64,000 nucleotides of DNA from Moraxella nonliquefaciens (lineage in GTDB: Bacteria; Pseudomonadota; Gammaproteobacteria; Pseudomonadales; Moraxellaceae), in the NCBI RefSeq assembly GCF_001679005.1, contig NZ_LXTW01000012.1, positions 332,919 through 396,918 on the forward strand, written 5' to 3'. The notes beneath the pieces are model-generated. The model ran no database searches, was not told the DNA's origin, and saw only the letters and a list, made by a program, of their open reading frames with translations. This document shows, one piece after another, positions 52,975 to 62,069 of this stretch (position 1 is the stretch's first letter; each line of letters opens with the position of its first letter). The position numbers were made by a program, and so were the translations under genes.

Positions 52975-53754
52975 TCATGCTTTTTCTTTTTCTTCGTCTT
53001 TATCATCTGCCTTGTTGGGGTTGTCTTTTTCGGTGATGATGGGACTGTTTGAGTCGCCAAAACTTAATATGTCGCCAAAGTTGGGTTGTACTTTTAGTAC
53101 GATTTGTTCTTTTTTGACCACACCATGATTGACCTGAGCTTTTTTAAGATAGCCTTTGATGTCATCAGGAAGCCAACGTCCGATTTCCAAATAGATGATG
53201 TTGCCTTTGTACTCAATAAAGGGTTTGCCTTTTAGTTTGGGTGATAGCGATAACAAAAAGGGTAAGGGGTCTTTTCTAAGTAAGGTGCGATAGGCAGATA
53301 TGGCAAAGTAAATGGCGGGGGTTTTCCACCATGATTTGCTGTGCAAGGCGATGATGTCGGTGTTGGAGATTTGTTCAAAAGCAAAACGCTGGACATGGCG
53401 GTCAAGACGAGCTTCGGTCAGCTTGAAATTGCATGCCACTGACAGGTGCATGTCTAACAGATCCGCCGTACAATAAAGCCTTAAAAAACCATCAAGAAGT
53501 TCAAGGTGCAAATCTAGCACCATATCAACATTTTGTACCACATACTCATTTAGGGCATCGTTAACTTGCTCTTGACTGCCAGTAACATAAATCTCATCAA
53601 TCAAATCGCCTGCGGCATTGGTATAGCTTTGCTTGATGCTGGTCAGCGTATTTTGAATGCTGGCAGTGATGCCATCAAGCAGGTTTTCATTTTCAAAGGC
53701 AAACCCTGTTTGTTCAAATTCTGCTTGTGTATGACTTTTGTAAGCGTTGTTCAT
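52975..53754 (-). CDS. Uncharacterised 259-residue protein
   Basis: I do not recognise a family. There is no signal peptide or membrane segment, so it is probably cytoplasmic. Residues ~20-110 look largely helical; ~140-215 contain basic and hydrophobic strands (GKPFIEYKGNIIYLEIGRWL); the last ~25 residues form a highly charged tail (DDKDEEKEKA). Normal base composition for the neighbourhood suggests a native gene. It is convergent with the CoA-transferase and separated from it by a terminator. Confidence 0.75.
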   Translation of the reverse strand: MNNAYKSHTQAEFEQTGFAFENENLLDGITASIQNTLTSIKQSYTNAAGDLIDEIYVTGSQEQVNDALNEYVVQNVDMVLDLHLELLDGFLRLYCTADLLDMHLSVACNFKLTEARLDRHVQRFAFEQISNTDIIALHSKSWWKTPAIYFAISAYRTLLRKDPLPFLLSLSPKLKGKPFIEYKGNIIYLEIGRWLPDDIKGYLKKAQVNHGVVKKEQIVLKVQPNFGDILSFGDSNSPIITEKDNPNKADDKDEEKEKA

Positions 53755-53879
53755 AAATATTAAGGTGAAATAAAAGTTATCACTATTGTAGCAAAAAATC
53801 GGTAAAGATGGGTGTATTTATGTGAAAATTGGGTAAACGAATTTTAATACAATATTTTGTATGGACATGATTTTTATCA

Positions 53880-55040
53880 TCATCTCTTTTGCATGAGTCC
53901 CACCACCACACCTAACGCAAGCAGTTGCACGCCAAAGATGGTCAGTACAGTATGGAGCCAGCCACCATGAGCATAGGCGATGGCACAGACCCATGCCCCA
54001 ACACTGCCCCCACCATAGTAGCCCATGTAGTACAGTCCTGATGCCAATGAACGTCCTTCTTTGGTATGACTTGCAATGTAACTGATGGTTGCCGATTGTG
54101 TGATAAATACCCCCGATGACATGATGGTCAAACCGATGATGATGAGTGGTAGGGGTTCATATAAAGTGATAAACAGCCCCATGATGGAACATATGATGGC
54201 AAAGATGATGGTATTTTCCATGCCAAAACGAGCGATGATTTTGACAGATAAGGGGGTGATAATCATGCCAATCAGATACAGGGCAAAGATATTGGACAGA
54301 TGAGAAGCTAAGAGCTCATAAGGGGCATCTGCCAAATGTAAGTTGATGAAAGTAAAACAGCCCACCAAGCTAAACAGCACACAGCCACCGAGTAGGCAGG
54401 CACTCATGACGTGGCGGTTTTTGGTGTGAGATAAAAGCAGACGCAGAGCATCTTGTCGGTTTTGGCTTTTTTGAAAATGTTGTGATTTGGGCAGGCTTTT
54501 TAACACCCAAATCGCCCCCACCATGGTCAGCACCGCCATAACCCCATAACCCCATCGCCAGCCCATCCATTCATGCAGATGTCCAGCAAAGAACCGTCCA
54601 CTAAATCCACCCAATACTGTGCCTGACACATACAAACTCATCATGCCAGCGATATTATCACTGTATTCTTCGCCAATATAGGCAATGAGTACCACTGTAA
54701 TGCCAGGCACAGCAAGCCCTTGCAAAAACCGCCAAAATATCAGGGCATCTACCGACTTTGACATGCCAATCATGAATGTAGGAACGCCAAGCATGCACAG
54801 TGAACCGATGATGAACCGACGTCGCCCAAAGGCATCTGAGAGCATCCCCATAAAAGGCGACATCAGAGCAATCGCCCCAACCGTCGCCCCAACCGCCAGC
54901 CCCATTTTCACTTCATTTGCTTGTAAATCTTGCATGAGTACAGGTAAAATCGCTTGCACCGAATAGACCTGCAAAAAGGCAAAAAAGCCAATCATGGCGA
55001 TGGTGAATTGTTGGTTAGCAGTGGGATGGTGGATGGTCAT
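53880..55040 (-). CDS. MFS transporter, YnfM-like
   Basis: A 386-residue major facilitator with twelve predicted helices. The loop 2-3 motif is GMLSDAFGRRRFIIG and the antiporter-type motif C region is near VSGTVLGGFSGRFFAG. It is divergent from a LysR regulator 293 bases away, the same arrangement as ynfM/ynfL in E. coli, so the regulator may control it. The substrate is unknown. Confidence 0.87.
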   Translation of the reverse strand: MTIHHPTANQQFTIAMIGFFAFLQVYSVQAILPVLMQDLQANEVKMGLAVGATVGAIALMSPFMGMLSDAFGRRRFIIGSLCMLGVPTFMIGMSKSVDALIFWRFLQGLAVPGITVVLIAYIGEEYSDNIAGMMSLYVSGTVLGGFSGRFFAGHLHEWMGWRWGYGVMAVLTMVGAIWVLKSLPKSQHFQKSQNRQDALRLLLSHTKNRHVMSACLLGGCVLFSLVGCFTFINLHLADAPYELLASHLSNIFALYLIGMIITPLSVKIIARFGMENTIIFAIICSIMGLFITLYEPLPLIIIGLTIMSSGVFITQSATISYIASHTKEGRSLASGLYYMGYYGGGSVGAWVCAIAYAHGGWLHTVLTIFGVQLLALGVVVGLMQKR

Positions 55041-55333
55041 ATCATCATCTGGGGCAACAAGTGGCGTGCTATTGTACCATAATTTGGCACAGTCTAAAAT
55101 TTAGCACGGTCAAAAGTTGGGTTGGTTATTTGTCAGATAAGTTACCCAGATAAATTACCAAGCGAGCATCCATCATCATCTTGCCTTATTTGGCTTTAAA
55201 AACATAACCAAAAGTAAATAAAATGATTACTAACCCTTAAAAATTTGATATAATGTTATTTTGATATGATATTGTACTTATTGTACTGACAGCTTTGCCA
55301 TCATACCATTATCATTGTACGTAGGAATGTATC

Positions 55334-56230
55334 ATGAATACCACCAATTTATCCACGTTTATTACTGTCATGCAAACAGGCAGTATCTCAGGTGCTGCTG
55401 AGAAATTATTCATTACCCAACCTGCTGTCTCCAAACGAATTAAGAGTTTGGAGGATGAATTTGGTACGGCACTGTTTGACACCATCGGGCGTGGTATCAT
55501 TCCTACAACGTCCGCTCATGAGCTGCTGCCATATGCCAAAAAATGGCTTGAAGATTATGAAAGTTGTAAGGCTAATTTGCTCTACTCAAAGGAAGTGGCG
55601 ACAGGGCGGTTGGTCATCGGCACAAGCCACCATATCGGACTGCATCACCTGCCCCCTGTCTTAAAGCAGTTTATCCAAGCCTATCCGTCTGTTCAGTTAG
55701 AAGTGCAATTTATGGACAGTGAAACAGCACACAAGGCGGTGTTAGAGGGCGATGTGGCATTGGCGTTTTTGACCTTGCCCCCAACCTTTGACAGACGACT
55801 GGCGTATCATACGCTGTGGTCTGACCCATTGCATTTTGTAACGGGTGTGCTTAGCCCATTGGCACAACAATCGTCCATAAGCCTACTACAACTGGCACGC
55901 CATCCTGCAATTTTACCTGCGGCGAATACTTATACCAGTCAGATTACTTTGGCCAAATTTAATAAGCACAATCTTCGCCCCTTTGCCACCATGAGTACCA
56001 ATCCGCTAGAATCCATCCGCATGCTCGTGTCTGTGGGGCTGGGTTGGTCGGTGTTGCCTGAGACGCTCATCAATCAAGATTTGGTAAAAATTGACCTAAA
56101 TGAAAATATTGAGTTACAGCGTCATTTGGGACTGGTCATCAATCCGAATCTAACTCGCTCATCAGGCACAGATGCCTTGCTTGATATGTTAGGCATCAAA
56201 GATGTGCACGATAAAGAAAGTGTCAGCTAA
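55334..56230 (+). CDS. LysR-family transcriptional regulator
   Basis: A 298-residue regulator with an N-terminal winged helix (LSTFITVMQTGSISGAAEKL, TQPAVSKRIKSLEDEFGTALF) and a periplasmic-binding-protein-like effector domain from ~residue 90 (GRLVIGTSHHIGLHHLPPVL). It is divergent from the MFS gene, and the 293-base intergenic region contains dyads such as GTAC-TTATT-GTAC (55273-55285) that could be part of its binding site. The ligand is unknown. Confidence 0.9.
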   Translation: MNTTNLSTFITVMQTGSISGAAEKLFITQPAVSKRIKSLEDEFGTALFDTIGRGIIPTTSAHELLPYAKKWLEDYESCKANLLYSKEVATGRLVIGTSHHIGLHHLPPVLKQFIQAYPSVQLEVQFMDSETAHKAVLEGDVALAFLTLPPTFDRRLAYHTLWSDPLHFVTGVLSPLAQQSSISLLQLARHPAILPAANTYTSQITLAKFNKHNLRPFATMSTNPLESIRMLVSVGLGWSVLPETLINQDLVKIDLNENIELQRHLGLVINPNLTRSSGTDALLDMLGIKDVHDKESVS

Positions 56231-56395
56231 GCGTAAAAAAACACTGCCTGAATCAGCCAATTTAATACAGTAATAAATTACAAAATTAATACATAAAATC
56301 TCAAAAAAAAAAACGATTTGTTGACTTTGGTTGCATCTTATCAGAAAATAACCATACACACACATACTTGTTATTTATGTTATGTGTTTGTGAAT

Positions 56396-56410
56396 GAAAT
56401 GTATCATTTC
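56396..56410 (+). promoter_or_regulatory. Inverted repeat upstream of the surface lipoprotein
   Basis: GAAATG-TAT-CATTTC is a perfect 6-bp dyad 29 bases before the lipoprotein ATG. It does not match the Fur box well; it is a candidate operator only. Confidence 0.35.
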
Positions 56411-56438
56411 CATCTATTTCCATTTGTAAGGATTAATC

Positions 56439-57362
56439 ATGAAAGTCAAACAAATTACCCTAGGTTCTTCAACACTCGCTCTTGCGGCACTTCTGACAGC
56501 GTGTAGTAGCAGTAGCAGCTCTGGCGTGCAAAAACCAACACCTTTGGTGGCTAATACTAATAATTCTGGTAACCACGGTACTACCAACCACGGTAACCAC
56601 GGTACTACCAACCCAGTACCAAAATGGGATGCAACTGTCCGTTATGCTTCATTAAAAAAAGGAGCAGAGCAGGAAGCGATAGATTATGTTAAAGATGCTG
56701 CTCGCATCACTCCCAAAATTGATGGCTATGCTCTAACCATAAATGGTCGTACACAAAATGGTGATATCGACCTTAGCAAATACGCTAAGGGACATCATAA
56801 ATTTTCTGTCCAAGAAAGGGTAACTGGTAGTGCTAACGGAGTTCAAGGTTCTATCACAAGAAACTCTGATGTTTATCTTTTTAAACAAGATTATTCATTA
56901 ATCGCAGGGATTCATAATAAAAATATGACCGTAAAATTGGGCAATGAGACAAATAACAAATCTATTGATGACATACATTTTTTTGTTCGGGGAGTGCCCA
57001 CCGAAAAATTACCAACCACAGGCAAGTTTAATTACTCAGGCTCGGGCAAGGTTGGGTCGCAATCTGGGGCTCAAGAAGTCAATTTTAACTATGATGTAGA
57101 TTTTGCTGCAAAAACAGGCAGTGGCAGCCTTGGTAATATCACCTTATCAAAAGGCAACATCACCACACAAACACACACAAGTGAGATTGATAATAGCCCT
57201 ATTACCGCCCAAGGCATTGAAGGAAAGGCAACTGATGGTAGATATTTTGGTGAATATACGCTTGGTTTCTTTGGGCCAAATGCTGCTGAGATTGTCGGTT
57301 CAGTGGAGCTGGGCAATGAAGATGTGGGTGGCGTATTTGGTGGTACTAAGCAAGCCAAATAA
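56439..57362 (+). CDS. Slam-dependent surface lipoprotein with a TbpB-like barrel
   Basis: A 307-residue lipoprotein. The signal peptide ends in the lipobox LTAC (Cys22) followed by six serines, then a flexible tether with the repeat GNHGTTNHGNHGTTN. A ~110-residue N-terminal 'handle'-like region follows, and the C-terminal ~120 residues match the eight-stranded barrel of TbpB-type proteins: GKFNYSGSGKVG, VNFNYDVDFAAKTGSGSLG, and the signature GFFGPNAAEIVGSVELG with GGVFGGTKQ. Such proteins are moved to the cell surface by the adjacent Slam protein; known members bind transferrin, lactoferrin, haem/haemoglobin or factor H. The ligand here is unknown. AAGGA precedes the ATG. Confidence 0.88.
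   Translation: MKVKQITLGSSTLALAALLTACSSSSSSGVQKPTPLVANTNNSGNHGTTNHGNHGTTNPVPKWDATVRYASLKKGAEQEAIDYVKDAARITPKIDGYALTINGRTQNGDIDLSKYAKGHHKFSVQERVTGSANGVQGSITRNSDVYLFKQDYSLIAGIHNKNMTVKLGNETNNKSIDDIHFFVRGVPTEKLPTTGKFNYSGSGKVGSQSGAQEVNFNYDVDFAAKTGSGSLGNITLSKGNITTQTHTSEIDNSPITAQGIEGKATDGRYFGEYTLGFFGPNAAEIVGSVELGNEDVGGVFGGTKQAK
56568..56614 (+). repeat. 24-bp tandem repeat in the lipoprotein tether
   Basis: The unit GGTAACCACGGTACTACCAA plus CCAC is present twice, in frame, encoding the repeated peptide GNHGTTNH. Copy-number change would lengthen or shorten the tether by eight residues. Confidence 0.85.
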
Positions 57363-57392
57363 GCCAAATAAGCGCTTTGATTGACTGTATGA

Positions 57393-57424
57393 CAAAAAGC
57401 CGTCATCTGACTGACGGCTTTTTG
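57393..57424 (+). terminator. Terminator between the lipoprotein and Slam genes
   Basis: AAAAAGCCGTCA and TGACGGCTTTTT form a perfect 12-bp stem around a 6-base loop, ending about 26 bases before the Slam ATG. Read-through would give lower Slam than lipoprotein expression. Confidence 0.9.
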
Positions 57425-57449
57425 TGTGTTTTGTTTTAATGGAACATTT

Positions 57450-58871
57450 ATGAAAAAACTTGGCTTTTTTATAACCAGTCTCATGCTGATGTCTATCATG
57501 ACGCATGCCAATCATGCCAATGTGGTGCATACCCAAGGCGTTGATATGCCATTAGAAAAAACCCCTGACATCACACCGATACAAAAGGCAGGCTCTGAGA
57601 TTAACATGGGCAAAGTAGATGCTCTAAACCTAGGTGATGGGCTGACAGGGCAGATTAATCGGGCGATTGTGGCAAAAGATTGGCAATCGCTTGATGGGCT
57701 GCTACACACCTATCAATCATCAGCAGAATATGACCCCATACTGTATCAATATGCACTGGGGGCATGGCATCGCTCACAATTTAATCATCATCGGGCGATA
57801 GCAGTGTATCGGCAAATGCTGGCGGACAATCCTGATTTTCATTATGTTCGTTTTGACCTTGCGCTCATGCTCTTTGAAGATAAGCGCTATGATGAAGCCA
57901 AATCAGAGCTGATGGCGGTTAAGCCTTTGCTAAATACTGACATGCAGGCATTGACCGAACGTTATCTTGACCAAATTGATAAACGTAATAAAGCGAACAC
58001 AAGTTTTAATGTCAATTATGAAAAAACCGATAACGTCAATAACGCCTCACCTGCCACCCAAGTCAGATGGCAAGGCAAGACGTGGAAAAAAACCGCTGAG
58101 AGTCTGCCCCAAAAAGCCACAGGGGTGCGATATGGCTTTGACATCGCCAAAGACAAACAGCTTAGAGCCAATCACTACCTAACCGCCAATGCAGGCATTG
58201 ATGGGGTGCATTATTGGAATAAGCCTGAATATGATGAACAAACCGCCACGCTTGGGCTGGGATATAAATACCAAAACGTGCGTGGTAATGTCAGCGTCGT
58301 GCCATTTTTGAATCATACATGGCTTGATGATAAGCCTTATCAACATGAAACAGGCATCAAGGCAAACATCAATCGCCGTATCAGCTCAAAACTTCATGTG
58401 GGGGCAGGCGTGCAATACGCCAAACGATACTATGATGAGAAGCGACTGGCAGAGCGTTATGACAGTGATGTCCGTCGTGTGAGTGCCAGTTATCGCTATG
58501 TATTAACGCCGAGCTTGATGGTCTTTGGTGGGGTGGATGTAACCGATGATGACACTAAGGATAAAGAGGTTGCGTCTGTGCGTCATGGCATAAATTTGGG
58601 TGTGCTAGGTGAGATGGGTAATGGCATGGGCGGACGTGTGTCGGTGCGTTATGCCAAACGAAAATTTGACACACCCGAACAGCTGCTTTATGGCTTTAAT
58701 CGTCAAGATGATGAATATTATCTACAAACAGCACTGTGGTATGATAAGTGGCAATACAAAGGCTTTGTACCAAATCTTAATATTAACTACCGTAAGATAG
58801 ACAGTAACATGGCGGATTTGTATTCTCGTGATGGTGTGCAGTCATTCATCAGCGTTGAGAAAAAGTTCTAG
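57450..58871 (+). CDS. Surface lipoprotein assembly modifier (Slam, DUF560)
   Basis: Outer-membrane translocator that delivers lipoproteins to the surface. 473 residues: signal peptide (LGFFITSLMLMSIMTHA), an N-terminal TPR-like periplasmic domain (~50-165, with YALGAWHRSQFNHHRAIAVYRQ and DLALMLFEDKRYDEAKSEL), then a C-terminal beta-barrel from ~175 ending in the aromatic FISVEKKF. The start at 57450 is preferred (GGAAC ahead); the frame opens at 57426. It pairs with the lipoprotein directly upstream. Confidence 0.92.
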   Translation: MKKLGFFITSLMLMSIMTHANHANVVHTQGVDMPLEKTPDITPIQKAGSEINMGKVDALNLGDGLTGQINRAIVAKDWQSLDGLLHTYQSSAEYDPILYQYALGAWHRSQFNHHRAIAVYRQMLADNPDFHYVRFDLALMLFEDKRYDEAKSELMAVKPLLNTDMQALTERYLDQIDKRNKANTSFNVNYEKTDNVNNASPATQVRWQGKTWKKTAESLPQKATGVRYGFDIAKDKQLRANHYLTANAGIDGVHYWNKPEYDEQTATLGLGYKYQNVRGNVSVVPFLNHTWLDDKPYQHETGIKANINRRISSKLHVGAGVQYAKRYYDEKRLAERYDSDVRRVSASYRYVLTPSLMVFGGVDVTDDDTKDKEVASVRHGINLGVLGEMGNGMGGRVSVRYAKRKFDTPEQLLYGFNRQDDEYYLQTALWYDKWQYKGFVPNLNINYRKIDSNMADLYSRDGVQSFISVEKKF

Positions 58872-58888
58872 GGGTGTGGTTAAATAGG

Positions 58889-59096
58889 TAGGACGTGCCT
58901 GCCCTTTATAACACTATTTACAATATAGAAATATTTTAGAAATAAACCAATCGTTTTTGCATGAAAAATGGCTAAATCTTGTGGCTTGAAGTCAAAAGCT
59001 CGTTTGGTAGAACGACCATCAAACTTCGCTTTTTCCTTGAAAAACGTGCGATTTTTCGTGATTTTCATTGCAAATATAAAAGGCAGGCACGCCCTA
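58889..59096. repeat. 208-bp element with 20-bp terminal inverted repeats
   Basis: TAGGACGTGCCTGCCCTTTA at the left and TAAAAGGCAGGCACGCCCTA at the right are inverted repeats with two mismatches. The interior has no gene but contains smaller dyads (TTTTTGCATGAAAAA and TTTTTCGTGATTTTCATTGC). It fills the gap between Slam and accC and looks like a small non-autonomous (MITE-like) repeat. Confidence 0.5.
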
Positions 59097-59112
59097 GTTT
59101 TATTCATAAAAC

Positions 59113-59141
59113 AAAAGGCTGTGGTATATTCACAGCCTTTT
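59113..59141 (-). terminator. Terminator of the accBC operon
   Basis: On the reverse strand AAAAGGCTGTG pairs with CACAGCCTTTT around a 7-base loop and is followed by GTTTT. Confidence 0.8.
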
Positions 59142-59143
59142 GG

Positions 59144-60493
59144 TCATTTACAATCATTCTTTAACAAATGATTTTCCAGATAATGAATGTTTTGAGCATC
59201 TTCGGTAAAGGCTTCATCTTGTAATATCACATCACGGTGCAAAGTGGCGTTGGTTTTAATGCCTTCGATGATGAGTTCATCTAGGGCGTGTCGCATTTTT
59301 TGTACGACTTGTTTGCGAGTTTGGGCATGACAAATGAGCTTACCAATCATTGAATCATAATAGCTGGGAATACTGTATCCTTGATACAAATGACTGTCAA
59401 AACGCACGCCAGCACCACTGGGGGCGAATAGATTATCAATGCGACCAGGGCAGGGCATGAATGTCTTAGGGTCTTCGGCATTGATGCGACACTCCATGGC
59501 ATGCCCACGAATGGTAATCTCATCTTGATGGTAAGACAGACCATAACCTGCGGCGATTTTTAGCTGTTCTACGATGATATCAATGCCAGTAATCATCTCG
59601 GTAACAGGGTGTTCAACCTGTACACGTGTATTCATTTCAATAAAGAAGAACTGTTCATTTTCATACAAAAATTCAAATGTTCCTGCCCCACGATAGCCAA
59701 TTTGTTCGCACGCACGCACGCACGCATCCAAAATTGGCTGTTTGATGTCATCAGCAATGCCAGGGGCGGGAGCTTCTTCTAGTACTTTTTGATGACGGCG
59801 TTGCAGTGAGCAATCACGGTCAAATAAATGTAGGGCATTGCCATCGCCATCACCTAAGATTTGCACTTCCACATGGCGTGGGTTTTTTAAGAAGCGTTCC
59901 ATATAAACCGTGTCATCACCAAAGGCATTTTTGGCTTCGGTTTTGGCGGCTTGGACTTGATTGATAAGCTCTTCAAAACGTTCAACCACACGCATGCCAC
60001 GACCACCCCCCCCAGCTGCTGCCTTGATGATGAGTGGAAAGCCAATGGCACGAGCCTGCTCTTCGGCATTGTGTAGGGTGATGGTGCCTTGTGAGCCAGG
60101 AACGGTTGGTACACCTGCTTGTTTCATGGCATGAATGGCAGAGACTTTGTTGCCCATAAGGCGGATGTGGTCAGGGTGCGGGCCAACAAAGCTCAACCCA
60201 GCCTCTTCAACCTGTTCGGCAAAGTCAGCGTTTTCGGACAAAAAACCATAACCAGGATGGATGGCATCAGCCCCTGTTACCTCGGCTGCGGTCAAGATGG
60301 CAGGAATGGATAGGTAGCTTTGAGTGGATGGGGCATTGCCTATGCAGACCGCTTCATCACAGAATCGCAGGTGCATCAAATCCTTATCCGCCGATGAATA
60401 CACGCCCACTGTTTGTATGCCCAATTGTTTGCACGCACGCACGATACGCAAAGCAATCTCGCCACGATTGGCAATCAATAACTTCTTAATCAT
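59144..60493 (-). CDS. accC: Biotin carboxylase subunit of acetyl-CoA carboxylase
   Basis: ATP-dependent carboxylation of biotin on AccB, the first step of fatty-acid synthesis. 449 residues: N-terminal IANRGEIALRIVRACKQLG, IHPGYGFLSENADFAEQ, the ATP-grasp glycine loop AAAGGGGRGMRVV, and EMNTRVQVEHPVTEMITG. The glycine loop is encoded by eight G in a row (60005-60012 region). Eleven bases downstream of accB. Confidence 0.97.
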   Translation of the reverse strand: MIKKLLIANRGEIALRIVRACKQLGIQTVGVYSSADKDLMHLRFCDEAVCIGNAPSTQSYLSIPAILTAAEVTGADAIHPGYGFLSENADFAEQVEEAGLSFVGPHPDHIRLMGNKVSAIHAMKQAGVPTVPGSQGTITLHNAEEQARAIGFPLIIKAAAGGGGRGMRVVERFEELINQVQAAKTEAKNAFGDDTVYMERFLKNPRHVEVQILGDGDGNALHLFDRDCSLQRRHQKVLEEAPAPGIADDIKQPILDACVRACEQIGYRGAGTFEFLYENEQFFFIEMNTRVQVEHPVTEMITGIDIIVEQLKIAAGYGLSYHQDEITIRGHAMECRINAEDPKTFMPCPGRIDNLFAPSGAGVRFDSHLYQGYSIPSYYDSMIGKLICHAQTRKQVVQKMRHALDELIIEGIKTNATLHRDVILQDEAFTEDAQNIHYLENHLLKNDCK

Positions 60494-60503
60494 AAATCAC
60501 CCA

Positions 60504-60995
60504 TTAGGCTTTGTAGCGAATGACAGGTTGTCCAAACTGTACCACCTCAGCGTTAGACACCAAAATCTCTTCAATGATACCACTTTGGGTGGCCTCTAAG
60601 GGGTTCATGATTTTCATCGCTTCAATGATACCAAGTTGGTCGCCTGCTTCTACTTTTTGACCAACTTTGACAAAAGGGGGGTCATTGGGACTGGGGGCAG
60701 AATAGAATACACCAACCATGGGCGATGTCTCAACTTTACCGCTTGGGGTTTTTGGTGTGGGGGCAGTTGGTGAAATACTGGCAGATGCTGACATTTGGGG
60801 TAGGGCAACGGTTTGCGTTGCGACATGACGAGTTAGGTGGACATAGTTGTCATGATTGCCCAGTTCTAAATTTGCCAAATCTTTTTCTTCCATGAGTTCA
60901 ATCAACTCACGAATCTGAGCGATGTCAATGCTGGCACTCTTTGCCTGTGTTTTTGATTGGGAAGTTGGTTTTTGGGTGTTTTTTAGAATGCCCAT
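60504..60995 (-). CDS. accB: Biotin carboxyl carrier protein
   Basis: A 163-residue carrier with an N-terminal helical region (IAQIRELIELMEEKDLANLEL), a proline/threonine-rich linker (~75-95), and the biotinyl domain with the target lysine in GIIEAMKIMNPLEA. First gene of the accBC operon. Confidence 0.96.
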   Translation of the reverse strand: MGILKNTQKPTSQSKTQAKSASIDIAQIRELIELMEEKDLANLELGNHDNYVHLTRHVATQTVALPQMSASASISPTAPTPKTPSGKVETSPMVGVFYSAPSPNDPPFVKVGQKVEAGDQLGIIEAMKIMNPLEATQSGIIEEILVSNAEVVQFGQPVIRYKA

Positions 60996-61269
60996 GCCGT
61001 TACCTTATAAAATTGTAAAAGTTTATTGTAACAAATTTTTTCAAAATCGCCTAGTGGCAATCATCAGCGTTATTGCTAAACGTCAATAACGCAAATCTGT
61101 ATTTTACCAACTGTGTAGTGTACATGCGTACGAATATTTTGCAAGTACTTTTTGTGATTTTAGGCAAATTTTTTTGTAAAATGGGGTAAATTGGTGAGTA
61201 TAAAGATGAAATATGGTTAATTTTTAATCATTGTTGTTGCATTGGCTTTAATAAATTTGCCATTTAACA

Positions 61270-61881
61270 TCAATCAATGTGTTCATCAAGCCATGCTGGT
61301 CTGACCCATTTGGGGGCGTTAATGAATTTAAAATTTGCCATTTTGTGTAACAGCTCTTCGCTGTTGTCAGCCACGCAGACAAGTTGTAAGTTTTCTTTGG
61401 GCATAAACCCACTCTCAACAGTTTTGGCAAGCATGTCAAGTAGCGGATCAAAGAAGTGAGCGACATTTAATAAGCCAATGGGTTTGGAGATGAGATTAAG
61501 CTGAGTGATAGACAGCACTTCAAACAGCTCTTCATACGTTCCTAGGCCACCTGCCATGGCAATAAAGCCATCTGCCAGTTCAATGAGTTTGGTTTTGCGA
61601 CTAACCATGTCGGGCGTTTCGATGAGTTCGGTCAGACCCAAATGGGCGACCTCTTTTTGTTTTAAAAAGGTAGGAATGACACCAGTAACCTCTCCACCAT
61701 GAGATAAGACACTGTCAGCGATTGTACCCATCAGTCCAATATTACCTCCACCATAGATTAGGCGGATATTGTGATGGGCAAGGCGTTCACCTAGGATTTG
61801 GGCATGGTGATAATAATCGGCAATCTGACCAAAGTTAGAACCGCAATAGACGGTAATGCTGTTTAAGGTGATGGCAGACAT
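61270..61881 (-). CDS. LOG-family protein (putative nucleoside-5'-monophosphate phosphoribohydrolase)
   Basis: A 203-residue Rossmann-fold protein of the LOG/TIGR00730 family, which releases the base from cytokinin-type or other nucleotides. The N-terminal ITVYCGSNFGQ and GGGNIGLMGTIADSVL are typical. The active-site motif PGGxGTxEE reads AGGLGTYEE here, with Ala for Pro. Monocistronic; no signal peptide. Confidence 0.88.
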   Translation of the reverse strand: MSAITLNSITVYCGSNFGQIADYYHHAQILGERLAHHNIRLIYGGGNIGLMGTIADSVLSHGGEVTGVIPTFLKQKEVAHLGLTELIETPDMVSRKTKLIELADGFIAMAGGLGTYEELFEVLSITQLNLISKPIGLLNVAHFFDPLLDMLAKTVESGFMPKENLQLVCVADNSEELLHKMANFKFINAPKWVRPAWLDEHID

Positions 61882-62069
61882 AAAAACTCGCTATATTTTT
61901 ATTAAATTTTAAGAAAATTGGTTTTGTTGGCGGATGGTATTGTTTTAAAGGTTATTTAAAACATTTGGATGTATGGGTTAAATGACATTCATTAAAAACC
62001 ATCAATGTGCAATACCATTTTGTTAAAATGATAAGCATCTTAATTTAACAAAACTTTGATAAAAAATCA

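Noticed and set aside
59700..59730. GCAC tetranucleotide repeats in accC
   Set aside because: Only about four units, coding for conserved residues (ACVRACEQ), with an intact frame; too short to be called a contingency repeat.
60001..60015. Run of eight G (coding strand) in accC
   Set aside because: It encodes the invariant glycine loop GGGGRGM of an essential enzyme; the frame is intact and phase variation would be lethal.
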